Of a DNA stretch of 64,000 nt, positions 21,919 to 31,412 are shown in pieces. The translations under genes and the position numbers were made by a program. The notes beneath the pieces were generated by a model. The model ran no database searches and was not told where the DNA came from. It was given only the letters and a program-made list of their open reading frames with translations. Location of the stretch: contig DASXVV010000008.1 of assembly GCA_036504035.1 (NCBI GenBank), positions 124,001-188,000 on the forward strand, read 5' to 3'. Each line of letters begins with the position of its first letter. Position 1 is the first letter of the stretch. The DNA is from Candidatus Deferrimicrobiaceae bacterium. GTDB lineage: Bacteria > Desulfobacterota > Deferrimicrobia > Deferrimicrobiales > Deferrimicrobiaceae.

Positions 21919-22374
21919 CTATTTGGTGATCTTCGCTTCCTCGATGATGGCCTTGTAGAAATAGCCCGCGCCGAAATCCTTGTCCTTATAGAGCGTGCCC
22001 TTCGCGGTCACGACATCGCCCACCTCGGCGAGGTCCTGGGTGGTGGCGATGATCTTTGCGGTTTCGCCTTCGCCGCTGCCGTCCTTGAGATGGATCCAGT
22101 TCTTGCCCATGATCCCCTTGGATACCTTGACGACCTTGCCGCGCACGACGACGGCCTTCTTGTCGAGCGACCCCGACTTTTCGTAGAGCTCACCGACCGT
22201 GTGTGCATTGGCGCCCTTGGCCTTCTCGACCTTGACCGGCTCGTTCGCCGGAAGCTCGGGAGTCTTGGACCCGCCGCCCATGCCGCCCATGCCGCCGAAC
22301 GCGAAGGCGCTCCCCGCGGAAACCAGGCACGCCAACCCGACGCAAATCGAAGCAACCCTTAAGCGAGACTTCAT
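21919..22374 (-). CDS. Periplasmic OB-fold protein (NrfJ-like)
   Basis: 151 aa. Signal peptide (RVASICVGLACLVSAGSAFA), then a Gly/Met-rich linker (FGGMGGMGGG). An OB-fold follows (VRGKVVKVSKGIMGKNWIHLKDG, TTQDLAEVGDVVTAKG), of the kind annotated as nucleic-acid-binding or NrfJ-related in deltaproteobacteria, often near cytochromes. In the periplasm the ligand is unlikely to be DNA. Convergent with the Cys-rich gene; no cytochrome is nearby. Confidence 0.75.
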   Translation of the reverse strand: MKSRLRVASICVGLACLVSAGSAFAFGGMGGMGGGSKTPELPANEPVKVEKAKGANAHTVGELYEKSGSLDKKAVVVRGKVVKVSKGIMGKNWIHLKDGSGEGETAKIIATTQDLAEVGDVVTAKGTLYKDKDFGAGYFYKAIIEEAKITK

Positions 22375-22452
22375 CGAAAACTCCTTTTGGCTTGATCCTT
22401 ATAGTCTAACCCGTCCGGCCGGCGGCGGGTGAGAAATCCGGGCAGTCTCCGG

Positions 22453-22763
22453 CGCTTTAGCGACCCGGGTATCCCCTCCCGGGGGACGTCTTGCTCAGCC
22501 ATCCATGGCTTCGCTGCGACTCCATACCCCTCGCGCCGCCCTCCATGGCGGCTACACCCGCTCGGGGCATAGGCCCCCGTCCGGGGACACCCGGGTCCGC
22601 TGCGCGCCGGAGCGGAATCCCGGATTTCGCGTCCTGGCGGATGCCGACATTTCCGACAGCGGAGGAAGGGAGGGGGTCTGAGCGCAATGCCGGTGGATAG
22701 AAGTGTTGCGGCTGCCCATGGAGCGAACGGCCCCCTCCGACGACGCCGAGGAATCCGGGCATT
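22453..22763 (-). repeat. Dispersed intergenic repeat, copy 1 (possible structured RNA)
   Basis: The minus strand matches the plus strand at 37839-38099. The most conserved part is about 120 bases and includes tatgccccgagcgggtgta, the hairpin CCGCC-atgga-GGCGG, gaggggtatggagtcg and gcaagacgtccc. Similarity is seen in all frames (translated GGGRSL/QPQ on one side, AYAPSGCSRHG on the other), so conservation is at nucleotide level rather than of a protein. Most of the 22375-22856 gap is this element; no gene is supported there. Confidence 0.8.
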
Positions 22764-22856
22764 CGCTCTCCGCAGCGGCTTTACGTCCCGCGGGCGGTAA
22801 GGTACACTTTTCCGATTGTTCCCGATTGCACCCCTGTCGCCCACGAGGTCAAAGAT

Positions 22857-23972
22857 TTGGCCAGACCCACCGTCGCGGAGATCCACCTGTCCGCGCTTCG
22901 CCAAAACTGCCGCACGCTGCAGTCGCTGCTGCCTTCGGGGGCGTCGCTCTTCGGCGTCGTCAAGGCCAACGGCTACGGCCACGGCGCGGTGCCGGTGGCC
23001 AAGACGCTGTTCGAGGCGGGCGCGACGATGCTCGGCGTCGCCTCGGTCGAAGAGGGGATCGAGCTGCGCGAGGCGGCCGTCTCCGGCCCCACGCTCGTGC
23101 TGGGCGACGTCGACGCCGATCTGGCGGCCGAGGCGCATGCGATCGGCCTGTCGGGCACGCTGTTCCGGCCCGACCAGATCGCGCTGTTCGCCCGCGTCGG
23201 CGAGGCCGCGGGGCGCCCGTTCCCCGTTCACCTCAAGGTCGACACGGGGATGGGGCGGCTCGGCTTCTTCCCCGAGGAGATCGGGTCGGTCATCGAACGG
23301 ATCCGTACGGAGCGCTGGATCGCGGTCGAGGGATTCATGACGCACCTGGCGTCGGCCGACGGCTTCGACGCCGCCGACCTCGATTTCACCCGGTTGCAGC
23401 TTGTCCGGTTCGAGGCCGCCGCGAGTGCGGTGCGCGCGGCGTTCGGCGCGAAAGTCCTGGTCCACGCCCTCAACAGCGCCGGGCTCGTGGCGTTCCGCGA
23501 ATTCGCCTTCGACATGGCGCGCCCCGGCATCGCGCTCTACGGCAGCCTTCCGGCGCCCGGGTTGGGAGACGACCTCGGGCTGAAGCCGGTCATGCGCCTG
23601 GTCAGCCGCATCGTCTCGCTGAAGAAGCTTCCCGCGAACCATCCCGTGAGCTACGGACGGCTCTATTCCCGGCCCGAGCCGCGAGAGATCGCCGTGGTGC
23701 CCATCGGCTACGCCGACGGCTACCCCCGCTGCCTGACCAACCGGGGCTGGATGGGTGTCGGCGGCCAACGCGCGCCTGTGGCGGGCCGCGTCTGCATGGA
23801 CATGACGATGATCGACGTCACCGGCATCCCGGGCGTCCGGGTCGGCAGCGAAGTCGTGATCATGGGCGAAGGTGGGCCGACGGCCGACGCGCTGGCGACG
23901 CTGGCGGGCACGATTCCCTACGAGCTGCTCACCCAGGTGGGCCGCAGAATTCCGAGGCGCCCCGTTGCCTGA
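22857..23972 (+). CDS. alr: Alanine racemase
   Basis: 371 aa, usual length, starting at TTG 22857 after GAGGTC. The PLP-binding lysine is K36 in VVKANGYGHG. The second catalytic base is Y266 in VSYGR. The substrate loop VCMDMTMIDVT is intact. It interconverts L- and D-alanine for peptidoglycan in the cytoplasm. Its stop overlaps the start of mlaE, so the two are co-translated. Confidence 0.95.
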   Translation: MARPTVAEIHLSALRQNCRTLQSLLPSGASLFGVVKANGYGHGAVPVAKTLFEAGATMLGVASVEEGIELREAAVSGPTLVLGDVDADLAAEAHAIGLSGTLFRPDQIALFARVGEAAGRPFPVHLKVDTGMGRLGFFPEEIGSVIERIRTERWIAVEGFMTHLASADGFDAADLDFTRLQLVRFEAAASAVRAAFGAKVLVHALNSAGLVAFREFAFDMARPGIALYGSLPAPGLGDDLGLKPVMRLVSRIVSLKKLPANHPVSYGRLYSRPEPREIAVVPIGYADGYPRCLTNRGWMGVGGQRAPVAGRVCMDMTMIDVTGIPGVRVGSEVVIMGEGGPTADALATLAGTIPYELLTQVGRRIPRRPVA

Positions 23973-24762
23973 ATCCCCCCGAAGGAACGGTTTCGCGGCG
24001 CTGGGCGAGGCGCTCGGCGGCCGCATCTACAATTTGCTCCAGGACCTGGGAAACATGGCCGTCCTGGGATTCCAGGCGCTCGGCTGGCTCTTCAGGCCGC
24101 CCTCCGAGATCGCCAACATCGTCAAGCAGATGGAAGAGATCGGCGTCAAGTCGGTGCCGGTCGTGGCGGTCACCGCCACCTTCACCGGCATGGTGCTCGC
24201 GCTCCAGAGCTACACGGGATTCCAGCGCTTCCAGGCCACCAGCTTCGTCGGGACGGTCGTTGCTCTGTCGATCACGCGCGAGCTGGGGCCTGTCTTCGCG
24301 GGGCTCATGGTATCCGGGCGCGTCGGCGCCTCGATCGCGGCCGAGCTGGGCACGATGAAGGTCACCGAGCAGATCGACGCGCTCGTGACGCTGGCCACCA
24401 ACCCGGTGAAATACCTCGTCGTCCCCCGGATCATCGCGGCGACGCTGGTGATGCCGCTGCTCGTCGTGTTCGCCGACCTGGTCGGCATCGCGGGCGGCTA
24501 CTTCGTCTCCGTCAACCTGCTGGGCTCCAACCCCTACGTCTACATCAACAAGACGTTCCAGTACCTCGAGATGAAGGACATCCTGACCGGCCTGCTCAAG
24601 GCGTCGGTCTTCGGCGGCCTCATCGCGCTGATCTCCTGCTATCACGGTTTCATCGCCGAAGGCGGCGCCGAGGGGGTCGGACGCGCCACGACCCGCGCGG
24701 TCGTCACCTCCTCCATGGTGGTGCTGATCTCCGACTATCTCATGACGTCGTTCATGTTCTGA
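23965..24762 (+). CDS. mlaE: MlaE-type ABC transporter permease (phospholipid transport)
   Basis: 265 aa from TTG 23965, 5 to 8 bases inside alr. Family motifs: the amphipathic start, then TGMVLALQSY, ITRELGPVFAGLMVSGRVGASIAAELGTMKVTEQIDAL and CYHGF. Five membrane helices. It is the inner-membrane permease of an MCE/Mla system, in the order E-F-D with the two genes after it. Direction of lipid movement is not decided by sequence. Confidence 0.92.
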   Translation: MPESPRRNGFAALGEALGGRIYNLLQDLGNMAVLGFQALGWLFRPPSEIANIVKQMEEIGVKSVPVVAVTATFTGMVLALQSYTGFQRFQATSFVGTVVALSITRELGPVFAGLMVSGRVGASIAAELGTMKVTEQIDALVTLATNPVKYLVVPRIIAATLVMPLLVVFADLVGIAGGYFVSVNLLGSNPYVYINKTFQYLEMKDILTGLLKASVFGGLIALISCYHGFIAEGGAEGVGRATTRAVVTSSMVVLISDYLMTSFMF

Positions 24763-24776
24763 TGGAGACGGCTTAG

Positions 24777-25583
24777 ATGATCGAGATCAAGGGGCTGTGC
24801 AAGCGGTTCGGCAGCAAGGTCGTGCTCGACGGGACCGACCTCGAGATCCCGAAGGGCAAAACCACCGTCGTCATCGGCGGCAGCGGCACCGGCAAGTCCG
24901 TCTTGCTCAAGTGCATCCTGGGGCTGCTCAAGCCCGAGGCGGGCACGATCCTCATCGACGGCGAGGACGTCGCCGCGATGGACGAGCGCGGGCTGGTCCG
25001 CATCCGCCGGAAGTTCGGCATGCTGTTCCAGGGCGCCGCGCTCTTCGATTCGATGACCGTGGGCGACAACGTGGCGTTCGCGCTGCGGCGCCTCCGGCTC
25101 TATCCCGAAAAGCAGATCCTCAACCTCGTCGAGGAGAAGCTGGCGATGGTAGGGCTGCGCAACGTCTCGCAGTTGATGCCGGCCGAGCTTTCGGGCGGCA
25201 TGAAGAAGCGGGTGGGGCTGGCGCGCGCGATCGCCGCCGAGCCCCAGATCCTGCTCTACGACGAGCCGACCACCGGGCTCGACCCGATCATGGCCGACGT
25301 CATCAACGAGCTGATCGTCGCGCTGCGCGAATCGCTCGGCGTCACCGGTATCGCCATCACGCACGACATGGCCTCCGCCTACAAGATCGCGGACCGGATC
25401 GCCATGCTGTATAAAGGGAAGATTATCTCGGTCGGCACGCCCGACGAGATCCGCCACAGCGACAGCCCCGTCGTCTCCCAGTTCGTCGAGGGACGCGCCA
25501 AGGGGCCGATCACGGCAGAGCACGAAGATTTCGTCAGGTTCGTCCGGCGACAGGGCGAGCCGAATGGGCGGGAGGTCAACTGA
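24777..25583 (+). CDS. mlaF: MlaF-type ABC transporter ATPase
   Basis: 268 aa. Walker A GGSGTGKS, signature LSGGM, Walker B ILLYDEPTTG, and the switch histidine in ITHDM. It powers the MlaE permease from the cytoplasmic face. It begins 14 bases after mlaE and its stop overlaps the mlaD start (TGATG). Confidence 0.94.
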   Translation: MIEIKGLCKRFGSKVVLDGTDLEIPKGKTTVVIGGSGTGKSVLLKCILGLLKPEAGTILIDGEDVAAMDERGLVRIRRKFGMLFQGAALFDSMTVGDNVAFALRRLRLYPEKQILNLVEEKLAMVGLRNVSQLMPAELSGGMKKRVGLARAIAAEPQILLYDEPTTGLDPIMADVINELIVALRESLGVTGIAITHDMASAYKIADRIAMLYKGKIISVGTPDEIRHSDSPVVSQFVEGRAKGPITAEHEDFVRFVRRQGEPNGREVN

Positions 25584-27139
25584 TGTCGAAGGAAGCGCGG
25601 GTGGGGATATTCGTCCTGCTGGGACTGCTGGTCCTCACGTTTTTCGCGGTCCGCGTCAGCAAGTACGGCGGCGTCGGCGGCAAGGGCTACACGATCATCG
25701 CGGATTTCACGACCGCGGCGGGGCTCGAGCCCAAGGCCGACGTCAAGATGGCCGGCGTGCCCATCGGCAAGGTCGACGAGATCAAGCTGATCGGCACCAA
25801 TGCGCGCCTCGTGCTCCGCATCAACGAGGGCGTCCGCATTCCCCGGGATTCCATGGCCTCGATCCAGTCGCAGGGGATGCTCGGCGAGAAATACGTCGAG
25901 ATCTTCCCCGGCAAGGCGGTCGACCAGTCGCTGGCGGCCGGCGGAACCATGGTCAACACGCAGTCCCCCCAGAACCTCGACGAGCTGGTCCGGAAGGTGT
26001 CCGCGATCGGCGACGACATCAAGCGTTTCACCGACTCCCTTGCCGGCACCTTCGGCACGCCCGAGGGCAAGCAGGCGCTCGGCGAGATCCTGAAAAACGT
26101 CAAGGAGACCAGCATCGCGCTGCGCACCATCGTCTCCGGCAACCAGGACCGGCTGAACCGCATCATCGCCAACGTCGAGAAGGTGTCGGCCGACCTCAAG
26201 GACGTCACCGCGTCCAACAAGGAGAACCTGCGCGAGACGATCGCCAACCTCCGCGCCTTCTCCGAGACGCTCAAGGATCAGACGCCCGAGCTCGCCCGCA
26301 AGATCAACGAGGCGGCCGACAAGATGGGCCGGATGGCCGACAAGGCGGGGTCGATGGCCGACAACGCCACCGTCATCCTGGCCGAGAACCGCGAGGGGGT
26401 CCGCGACAGCATCTCCTCCTTCAAGGCCGCCTCCGCGAAGCTCGACAATACGCTTTCCTCGGCGAACGTCGTGATGGGGAAGATCGAGCGGGGCGAGGGG
26501 ACGCTGGGCAAATTGGTCAGCGACAACGGGGTGGCCGGGTCGCTTTCCGACACGCTCGACGGCATCAACAAGCTGGTGCGAAAGGGCGACTCGCTCAAGA
26601 CGTTCATCGACTACCGGCTCGAATACCGGGCGCAGAGCTCCGACTACAAGCACTATGTTTCCGTGCGCATGCAACCGACGGCCGACAAGTATTACCTCGT
26701 CGGGGTCGTCGACGATCCGAAGGGCAAGCTGAAGACGCTCGACACGACCGACGTCGTGAACGGCACGACCACCCGCACGATCGAGGACCAGTACGAGAAC
26801 AAGCTGCTCTTCTCCGCGCTGATCGCCAAGCGCTTCTCGGGGCTGACGTTCAAGGGGGGCGTGATCGAATCCACCGGCGGCCTGGGGGTCGATTACCAGG
26901 TCATACCCGACCGGTTGACGGTGGCCGCCGAGGCGTTCAACTTCAGCCGGAAGAACGACCGGCCCCATTTGAAGGCCTATGCCAACTATGATATCGTCAA
27001 AAACCTGTTCGTGACGGGCGGCGTCGACGACATCGCCAGCAAGGACCGGAAGCTTCGCACGTTGTTCATGGGTTTCGGCATCAAGTTCGCCGACGACGAC
27101 CTGAAGACGCTGCTGGGCGCGATCCCCATCAAGCCTTAA
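25583..27139 (+). CDS. mlaD: MCE-domain substrate-binding protein MlaD with long C-terminal beta-rich domain
   Basis: 518 aa, far longer than E. coli MlaD (about 183). One membrane anchor (residues 7-24), one MCE domain (about 36-115; FTTAAGLEPKADVKMAGVPIGKV), a helical stretch rich in Ala, Asn and Asp (about 125-335), then about 170 residues of alternating strands that resemble outer-membrane beta-barrel sequence and end LRTLFMGFGIKF. I infer a protein that reaches from the inner membrane across the periplasm, possibly to the outer membrane. Third gene of mlaEFD. Confidence 0.88.
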   Translation: MSKEARVGIFVLLGLLVLTFFAVRVSKYGGVGGKGYTIIADFTTAAGLEPKADVKMAGVPIGKVDEIKLIGTNARLVLRINEGVRIPRDSMASIQSQGMLGEKYVEIFPGKAVDQSLAAGGTMVNTQSPQNLDELVRKVSAIGDDIKRFTDSLAGTFGTPEGKQALGEILKNVKETSIALRTIVSGNQDRLNRIIANVEKVSADLKDVTASNKENLRETIANLRAFSETLKDQTPELARKINEAADKMGRMADKAGSMADNATVILAENREGVRDSISSFKAASAKLDNTLSSANVVMGKIERGEGTLGKLVSDNGVAGSLSDTLDGINKLVRKGDSLKTFIDYRLEYRAQSSDYKHYVSVRMQPTADKYYLVGVVDDPKGKLKTLDTTDVVNGTTTRTIEDQYENKLLFSALIAKRFSGLTFKGGVIESTGGLGVDYQVIPDRLTVAAEAFNFSRKNDRPHLKAYANYDIVKNLFVTGGVDDIASKDRKLRTLFMGFGIKFADDDLKTLLGAIPIKP

Positions 27140-27181
27140 ATCATCCACGACAAACTTACTTTCAACAGAGGAAGGTGCGCT

Positions 27182-28741
27182 ATGGCCAAGATTCAGCGAG
27201 CGATTCTGAGCGTGTCGGACAAAACCGGTCTCGTCGATTTTGCGAAGGGGCTGTCAAAGCTTGGCATCCTGTTGTACGCCTCCGGCGGGACGGCGACGGC
27301 GCTCAAGCAGAAGAAGGTTCCGGTGACGCTGATCGAGGACTACACCGGCTTCCCCGAGATGCTCGACGGCCGCGTCAAGACGCTCAACCCCAAGATCCAC
27401 GGCGGGCTGCTCGCGGTGCGCGGCAAGGCCGAGCACATGAAGACGATCAAGGAACACGGCATCCTCCCGTTCGACATGGTGGTCGTCAACCTCTACCCGT
27501 TCGAGGCGACCATCGCGAAGAAGGGCTGCACCCGCGAAGAGGCGATCGAAAACATCGACATCGGCGGCCCGACGATGCTCCGCTCGGCGGCCAAGAACAG
27601 CCAGGACGTCGCGGTCGTCACCGATCCGGCCGACTACAAGGAGATCCTCGCGAAGCTGGTCAAGGGCAAGGGGAAGCTCGACGCGGAGACGCACGCCGAG
27701 CTCGGACGCAAGGTGTTCGCTCTCACCGCGCGCTATGACGCCGCGATCTCCAACTACCTCGGCAAGGGCGCCGATGCGAAGGACGAATACCCGGTCACCT
27801 TCACCGCCCAGTGGAACCGCAAGCAGACGCTGCGCTACGGGGAGAACCCGCACCAGACCTCGGCGTTCTACGCCGATGCGACGCTCCCCGTCGAGCCGAC
27901 GCTCGGCGGCGCGCTCCAGCTCCAGGGCAAGGAGCTCTCCTACAACAACATCGTCGACATCGACGCGGCGCTTCAGCTCGTGCTCGAATTCTCCGAGCCC
28001 GCGGCGGTCATCATCAAGCACACCAACCCCTCGGGCGTGGGCACGGGACGCCGGCTGATCGACGCCTTCGACAAGGCGCGCGCCTGCGACCCGGTTTCCG
28101 CATTCGGCGGCGTCATCGGCTTCAACCGGCCCGTGACGGCCGAGACCGCCAAGGCGGTTGCCAGCACCTTCTTCGAGGCGATCATCGCCCCGTCCTACGA
28201 CAAGGAGGCGAAGAAGATCCTCTCGGCCAAGGCCAATCTTCGGGTACTCGAGACGGGGCACGACTATGTCTGGGCGGCCGAAGCGGGCTACGAGATGAAA
28301 AAGGTGTCCGGCGGGCTTCTGCTCCAGACGCGCGACCGCCATGCGCTGGCGACGAAGGATCTCAAGGTCGTCACCAAGCGCAAGCCGACGCCCGACGAGA
28401 TCAAGGGGCTGCTGTTCGCCTGGAAGGTGTGCAAGCACGTCAAGTCCAACGCGATCGTCTTCGCCCTCAAGGACCGCACGCTGGGCGTCGGCGCGGGCCA
28501 GATGAGCCGCGTCGACTCGGCCAAGATCGCGGTGATGAAGGCGCAGAAGCCCTTGAAGGGCACGGTCATCGCGTCCGACGCCTTCTTCCCGTTCCGCGAC
28601 GGGCTCGACACGGCGGCTGCGGCCGGCGCCACGGCGGTCATCCAGCCGGGCGGCTCGGTGCGCGACGCCGAGCTGATCGCGGCGGCCGACGAGCACGGGA
28701 TGGCGATGGTGTTCACCGGCGTCCGCCACTTCCGGCATTAA
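27182..28741 (+). CDS. purH: Bifunctional AICAR transformylase/IMP cyclohydrolase
   Basis: 519 aa. The N-terminal cyclohydrolase domain opens RAILSVSDKTGLVDFAKGL. The transformylase domain carries the catalytic K-H pair in IIKHTNPSG, and ends FTGVRHFRH as is normal. It catalyses the last two steps of purine synthesis. Ribosome site gaggaagg. First of purH-purD-purE, 42 bases after mlaD. Confidence 0.97.
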   Translation: MAKIQRAILSVSDKTGLVDFAKGLSKLGILLYASGGTATALKQKKVPVTLIEDYTGFPEMLDGRVKTLNPKIHGGLLAVRGKAEHMKTIKEHGILPFDMVVVNLYPFEATIAKKGCTREEAIENIDIGGPTMLRSAAKNSQDVAVVTDPADYKEILAKLVKGKGKLDAETHAELGRKVFALTARYDAAISNYLGKGADAKDEYPVTFTAQWNRKQTLRYGENPHQTSAFYADATLPVEPTLGGALQLQGKELSYNNIVDIDAALQLVLEFSEPAAVIIKHTNPSGVGTGRRLIDAFDKARACDPVSAFGGVIGFNRPVTAETAKAVASTFFEAIIAPSYDKEAKKILSAKANLRVLETGHDYVWAAEAGYEMKKVSGGLLLQTRDRHALATKDLKVVTKRKPTPDEIKGLLFAWKVCKHVKSNAIVFALKDRTLGVGAGQMSRVDSAKIAVMKAQKPLKGTVIASDAFFPFRDGLDTAAAAGATAVIQPGGSVRDAELIAAADEHGMAMVFTGVRHFRH

Positions 28742-28765
28742 TCCGGTCGGGGGGCGGAGATGCAG

Positions 28766-30046
28766 ATGAAGGTGCTGTTGGTGGGCGGCGGGGGGCGCGA
28801 GCATGCGCTGGCCTGGAAGATCGCGCAGAGCCCGCTGGTCGACAAGATCTACGCGGCGCCGGGCAATCCCGGCATCGCCCGCCATGCCGAGCTGGTCGCC
28901 ATTCCGGCCGACGACGTGGCGGCGCTGTGCGCCTTCGCCGTCGAGAAGCACGTCGGGCTCGTGGTAGTCGGCCCCGAGATCCCGCTGGTGCTGGGGCTCT
29001 CCGACGCGCTGGCGTCGACCGGCATCCCCGTCTTCGGCCCCGACAAGGCGGGGGCGCAGCTCGAGGGCTCCAAGGTGTTCATGAAGGAAATGCTTGCCTC
29101 GTGCGGCATCCCCACGGCGCCCTTCCGCGTGTTCGACGAATACGACGACGCCGAGCAGTACGTGCTGACGCATCGGCTTCCGGTGGTCGTCAAGGCCGAC
29201 GGGCTGGCGGCCGGCAAGGGCGTCGCGGTCGCAGGCACCTACGAAGAGGCGGTGACGTTCCTTCGCCAGGTGATGGTCGACCGGGTCTTCGGCGACGCGG
29301 GCGACCGGGTCGTCGTCGAGGAGTGCCTGCCCGGCGAGGAGGCGTCCTACATCGTCTTCACCGACGGCGAAAAGGTCGTGCCGCTGCCCAGCTCGCAGGA
29401 CCACAAGCGGATCGGCGACAACGACGCTGGCCCCAACACCGGCGGCATGGGCGCCTATTCGCCCGCGCCGGTCGTCACTCCCGAGGTCGACCGCCGGGTG
29501 ATGAAAGAGGTGTTCGAGCCGCTGCTCGCCGGCCTGCGGACCGCCGGCATCCGCTACCGGGGCATCCTCTACGCGGGGCTCATGATCGAGTACGGCGTCC
29601 CCCGGGTGCTCGAGTTCAACGTCCGCTTCGGCGACCCCGAGGCGCAGCCGCTCTTCCTGCGCATGAAGAACGACCTCGTCCCCTTGATGCTCCAGTGCGC
29701 GCAGGGTCGCCTGACCGACGCGACGCTCGAGATCGACCCGCGGCCGACGGTGTGCGTCGTCATGGCGTCTTCGGGCTACCCGGGCGCCTATCGCAAGGGG
29801 ATGCCGATCGCGGGCATCGACGAGGCCGAAAAGCTGGGCGACGTCCAGGTGTTTCACGCCGGCACCGCGATCGAGAACGGGAAACTCGTGACCGCCGGCG
29901 GACGGGTGCTCGGCGTCACGGCCATCGGCGAAGACCTGCGCGCCGCCATCCGGCGCGCCTACAAGGCCGTCGACGCCATCGACTGGGAAGGCGCCTACTA
30001 CCGCGCCGACATCGGGAAGAAGGCGCTCGATCGTGGAGGGATGTGA
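28766..30046 (+). CDS. purD: Phosphoribosylamine-glycine ligase
   Basis: 426 aa. Canonical N-terminus MKVLLVGGGGREHALAWK at ATG 28766 with GGAG 6 bases upstream; an in-frame ATG also lies at 28760. ATP-grasp signatures KADGLAAGKGV and SQDHKRIGDNDAGPNTGGMGAYSPAP. It joins glycine to phosphoribosylamine, step two of purine synthesis. Confidence 0.96.
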   Translation: MKVLLVGGGGREHALAWKIAQSPLVDKIYAAPGNPGIARHAELVAIPADDVAALCAFAVEKHVGLVVVGPEIPLVLGLSDALASTGIPVFGPDKAGAQLEGSKVFMKEMLASCGIPTAPFRVFDEYDDAEQYVLTHRLPVVVKADGLAAGKGVAVAGTYEEAVTFLRQVMVDRVFGDAGDRVVVEECLPGEEASYIVFTDGEKVVPLPSSQDHKRIGDNDAGPNTGGMGAYSPAPVVTPEVDRRVMKEVFEPLLAGLRTAGIRYRGILYAGLMIEYGVPRVLEFNVRFGDPEAQPLFLRMKNDLVPLMLQCAQGRLTDATLEIDPRPTVCVVMASSGYPGAYRKGMPIAGIDEAEKLGDVQVFHAGTAIENGKLVTAGGRVLGVTAIGEDLRAAIRRAYKAVDAIDWEGAYYRADIGKKALDRGGM

Positions 30047-30050
30047 GCCC

Positions 30051-30536
30051 ATGTCCGGAAAAGTGCTCATCCTCATGGGAAGCGCCTCCGACGCCGACAC
30101 GATGCGCGAGACGGTCAAGGTTCTCGAAGAGTTCGGCGTCGAATCCACGCTCACCGTCTCTTCGGCCCACCGCTCGCCCCAGCGCACCCACGATCTCGTA
30201 TCGAAGGCCGAGGCCGACGGCTACTCGGTGATCGTCGCCGGGGCGGGCGCCGCCGCGCACCTGGCGGGCGTCGTCGCGTCGCTGACCGTGCTGCCCGTCA
30301 TCGGGGTTCCGCTCGCAGGGACCCCGCTGGCCGGCTTCGACGCGCTGCTCTCGACGGTCCAGATGCCCGCGGGCATCCCCGTCGCCACGGTCGCCGTGGG
30401 CAAGGCAGGGGCGCAGAACGCGGGCCACCTCGCGGTCCAGATCCTGGCGACGGCAGATCCGTCGTTGCGCGACAAGCTCCGGGGGAAGCGCGTCGCGATG
30501 GCCGAGGCCGTCGCCGAGGCGGCCGCGAAGCTGTAA
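30051..30536 (+). CDS. purE: N5-carboxyaminoimidazole ribonucleotide mutase (class I PurE)
   Basis: 161 aa. Motifs [15 protein letters not shown] with the catalytic histidine, [14 protein letters not shown] and [13 protein letters not shown]. The ATG at 30051 is preceded by GGAGGG and fits the family start; an earlier GTG/ATG region at 30033 overlaps purD. No purK is adjacent. Confidence 0.95.
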   Translation: MSGKVLILMGSASDADTMRETVKVLEEFGVESTLTVSSAHRSPQRTHDLVSKAEADGYSVIVAGAGAAAHLAGVVASLTVLPVIGVPLAGTPLAGFDALLSTVQMPAGIPVATVAVGKAGAQNAGHLAVQILATADPSLRDKLRGKRVAMAEAVAEAAAKL

Positions 30537-30545
30537 CCCTTGCCG

Positions 30546-31412
30546 ATGATCACCCTCGCCTCCGAATGCTATCCCTGCTTCTTCCGGCAGGCCGACCTGG
30601 CTGCCCGAGCGCACGGGGCGCCGGAAACCCTTCGGCTCGCCCTCGCCGGAAGGATCGCCTCGATGCTCCACGCGCTGCCGGCCGGCCGTCCCCCGGCCGC
30701 GCTCGCCTCCGACCTCCAGGCGACCATCCGCGAGACGCTCGGCGCCGACGACCCGTTCCATGCGCTCAAGCGCCGCGAGCTGGCGCGCTTCGGCGAGACT
30801 TCCCGCCGCGCCCTCGACTTCGTTTCGGCGTCGCCCGACCCGCTGGCCGCTGCGGTCGGGTTGGCCGCCCTCGCCAACATCATGGATTCCGGCATCATCG
30901 ACGACGCGCAGAAAGACCGGGAGATCGCCCGCATCGAGGAAATGGCGGCTGCGTTCGTCCTGCCCGAATCGTTCCGGACGCAGGTCGGGCGGGCGCGGAC
31001 CGTCGGGGTGCTGCTCGACAACGCGGGCGAGGCGGCGTTCGACGTGCCGCTGCTCGCGTGGCTCAACCGCGCCGGCAAGAGGGTCTGGATCGCGGCCAAG
31101 GGCGGGCCGGTCATCGACGACCTGACGATCGACGAGGCGCGCGAGATCGGCCTCCAGCAGTACGGGGAGCTCTTTTCCAACGGCAACCGCGCGATCGGCA
31201 CCGACCTCGCGCAGTGCCCTCCCGAATTCCGGGAGCGGCTCCACGCCGCCGACCTCGTGCTTTCCAAGGGGCAGGGCAACTTCGAGACGCTGTCGGGCAA
31301 GCTGTCCAACGGATGGTTCCTGCTCCGCTGCAAGTGCCCGGTCATTTCTCGTGCGGTCGGGCGGCCCGAGGGCGAGCTGCTGCTGATCGAGAGCGCGTCC
31401 GCGCAGGCATGA
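30546..31412 (+). CDS. DUF89/ARMT1-like metal-dependent phosphatase family protein
   Basis: 288 aa. N-terminal CYPCFFRQ, the metal-site motif LLDNAGE, and [11 protein letters not shown] near the C-terminus are the DUF89 (damage-control phosphatase) signatures. Family members remove phosphate from damaged or overflow metabolites such as fructose 1-phosphate-like sugars or phosphopantetheine derivatives. The substrate here is not known. A TTG at 30540 is an alternative start. It ends in an ATGA overlap with tsaC. Confidence 0.82.
   Translation: MITLASECYPCFFRQADLAARAHGAPETLRLALAGRIASMLHALPAGRPPAALASDLQATIRETLGADDPFHALKRRELARFGETSRRALDFVSASPDPLAAAVGLAALANIMDSGIIDDAQKDREIARIEEMAAAFVLPESFRTQVGRARTVGVLLDNAGEAAFDVPLLAWLNRAGKRVWIAAKGGPVIDDLTIDEAREIGLQQYGELFSNGNRAIGTDLAQCPPEFRERLHAADLVLSKGQGNFETLSGKLSNGWFLLRCKCPVISRAVGRPEGELLLIESASAQA

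Noticed and set aside
22457-22762. 101-codon ORF in repeat copy 1
   Set aside because: The matching copy at 37.8 kb shifts frame relative to it, so conservation is of the nucleotide sequence, not the protein.
27254-30187. 977-codon open frame antisense to purH and purD
   Set aside because: Shadow of two well-supported purine genes; low-complexity D/R/H/G composition and no domains.
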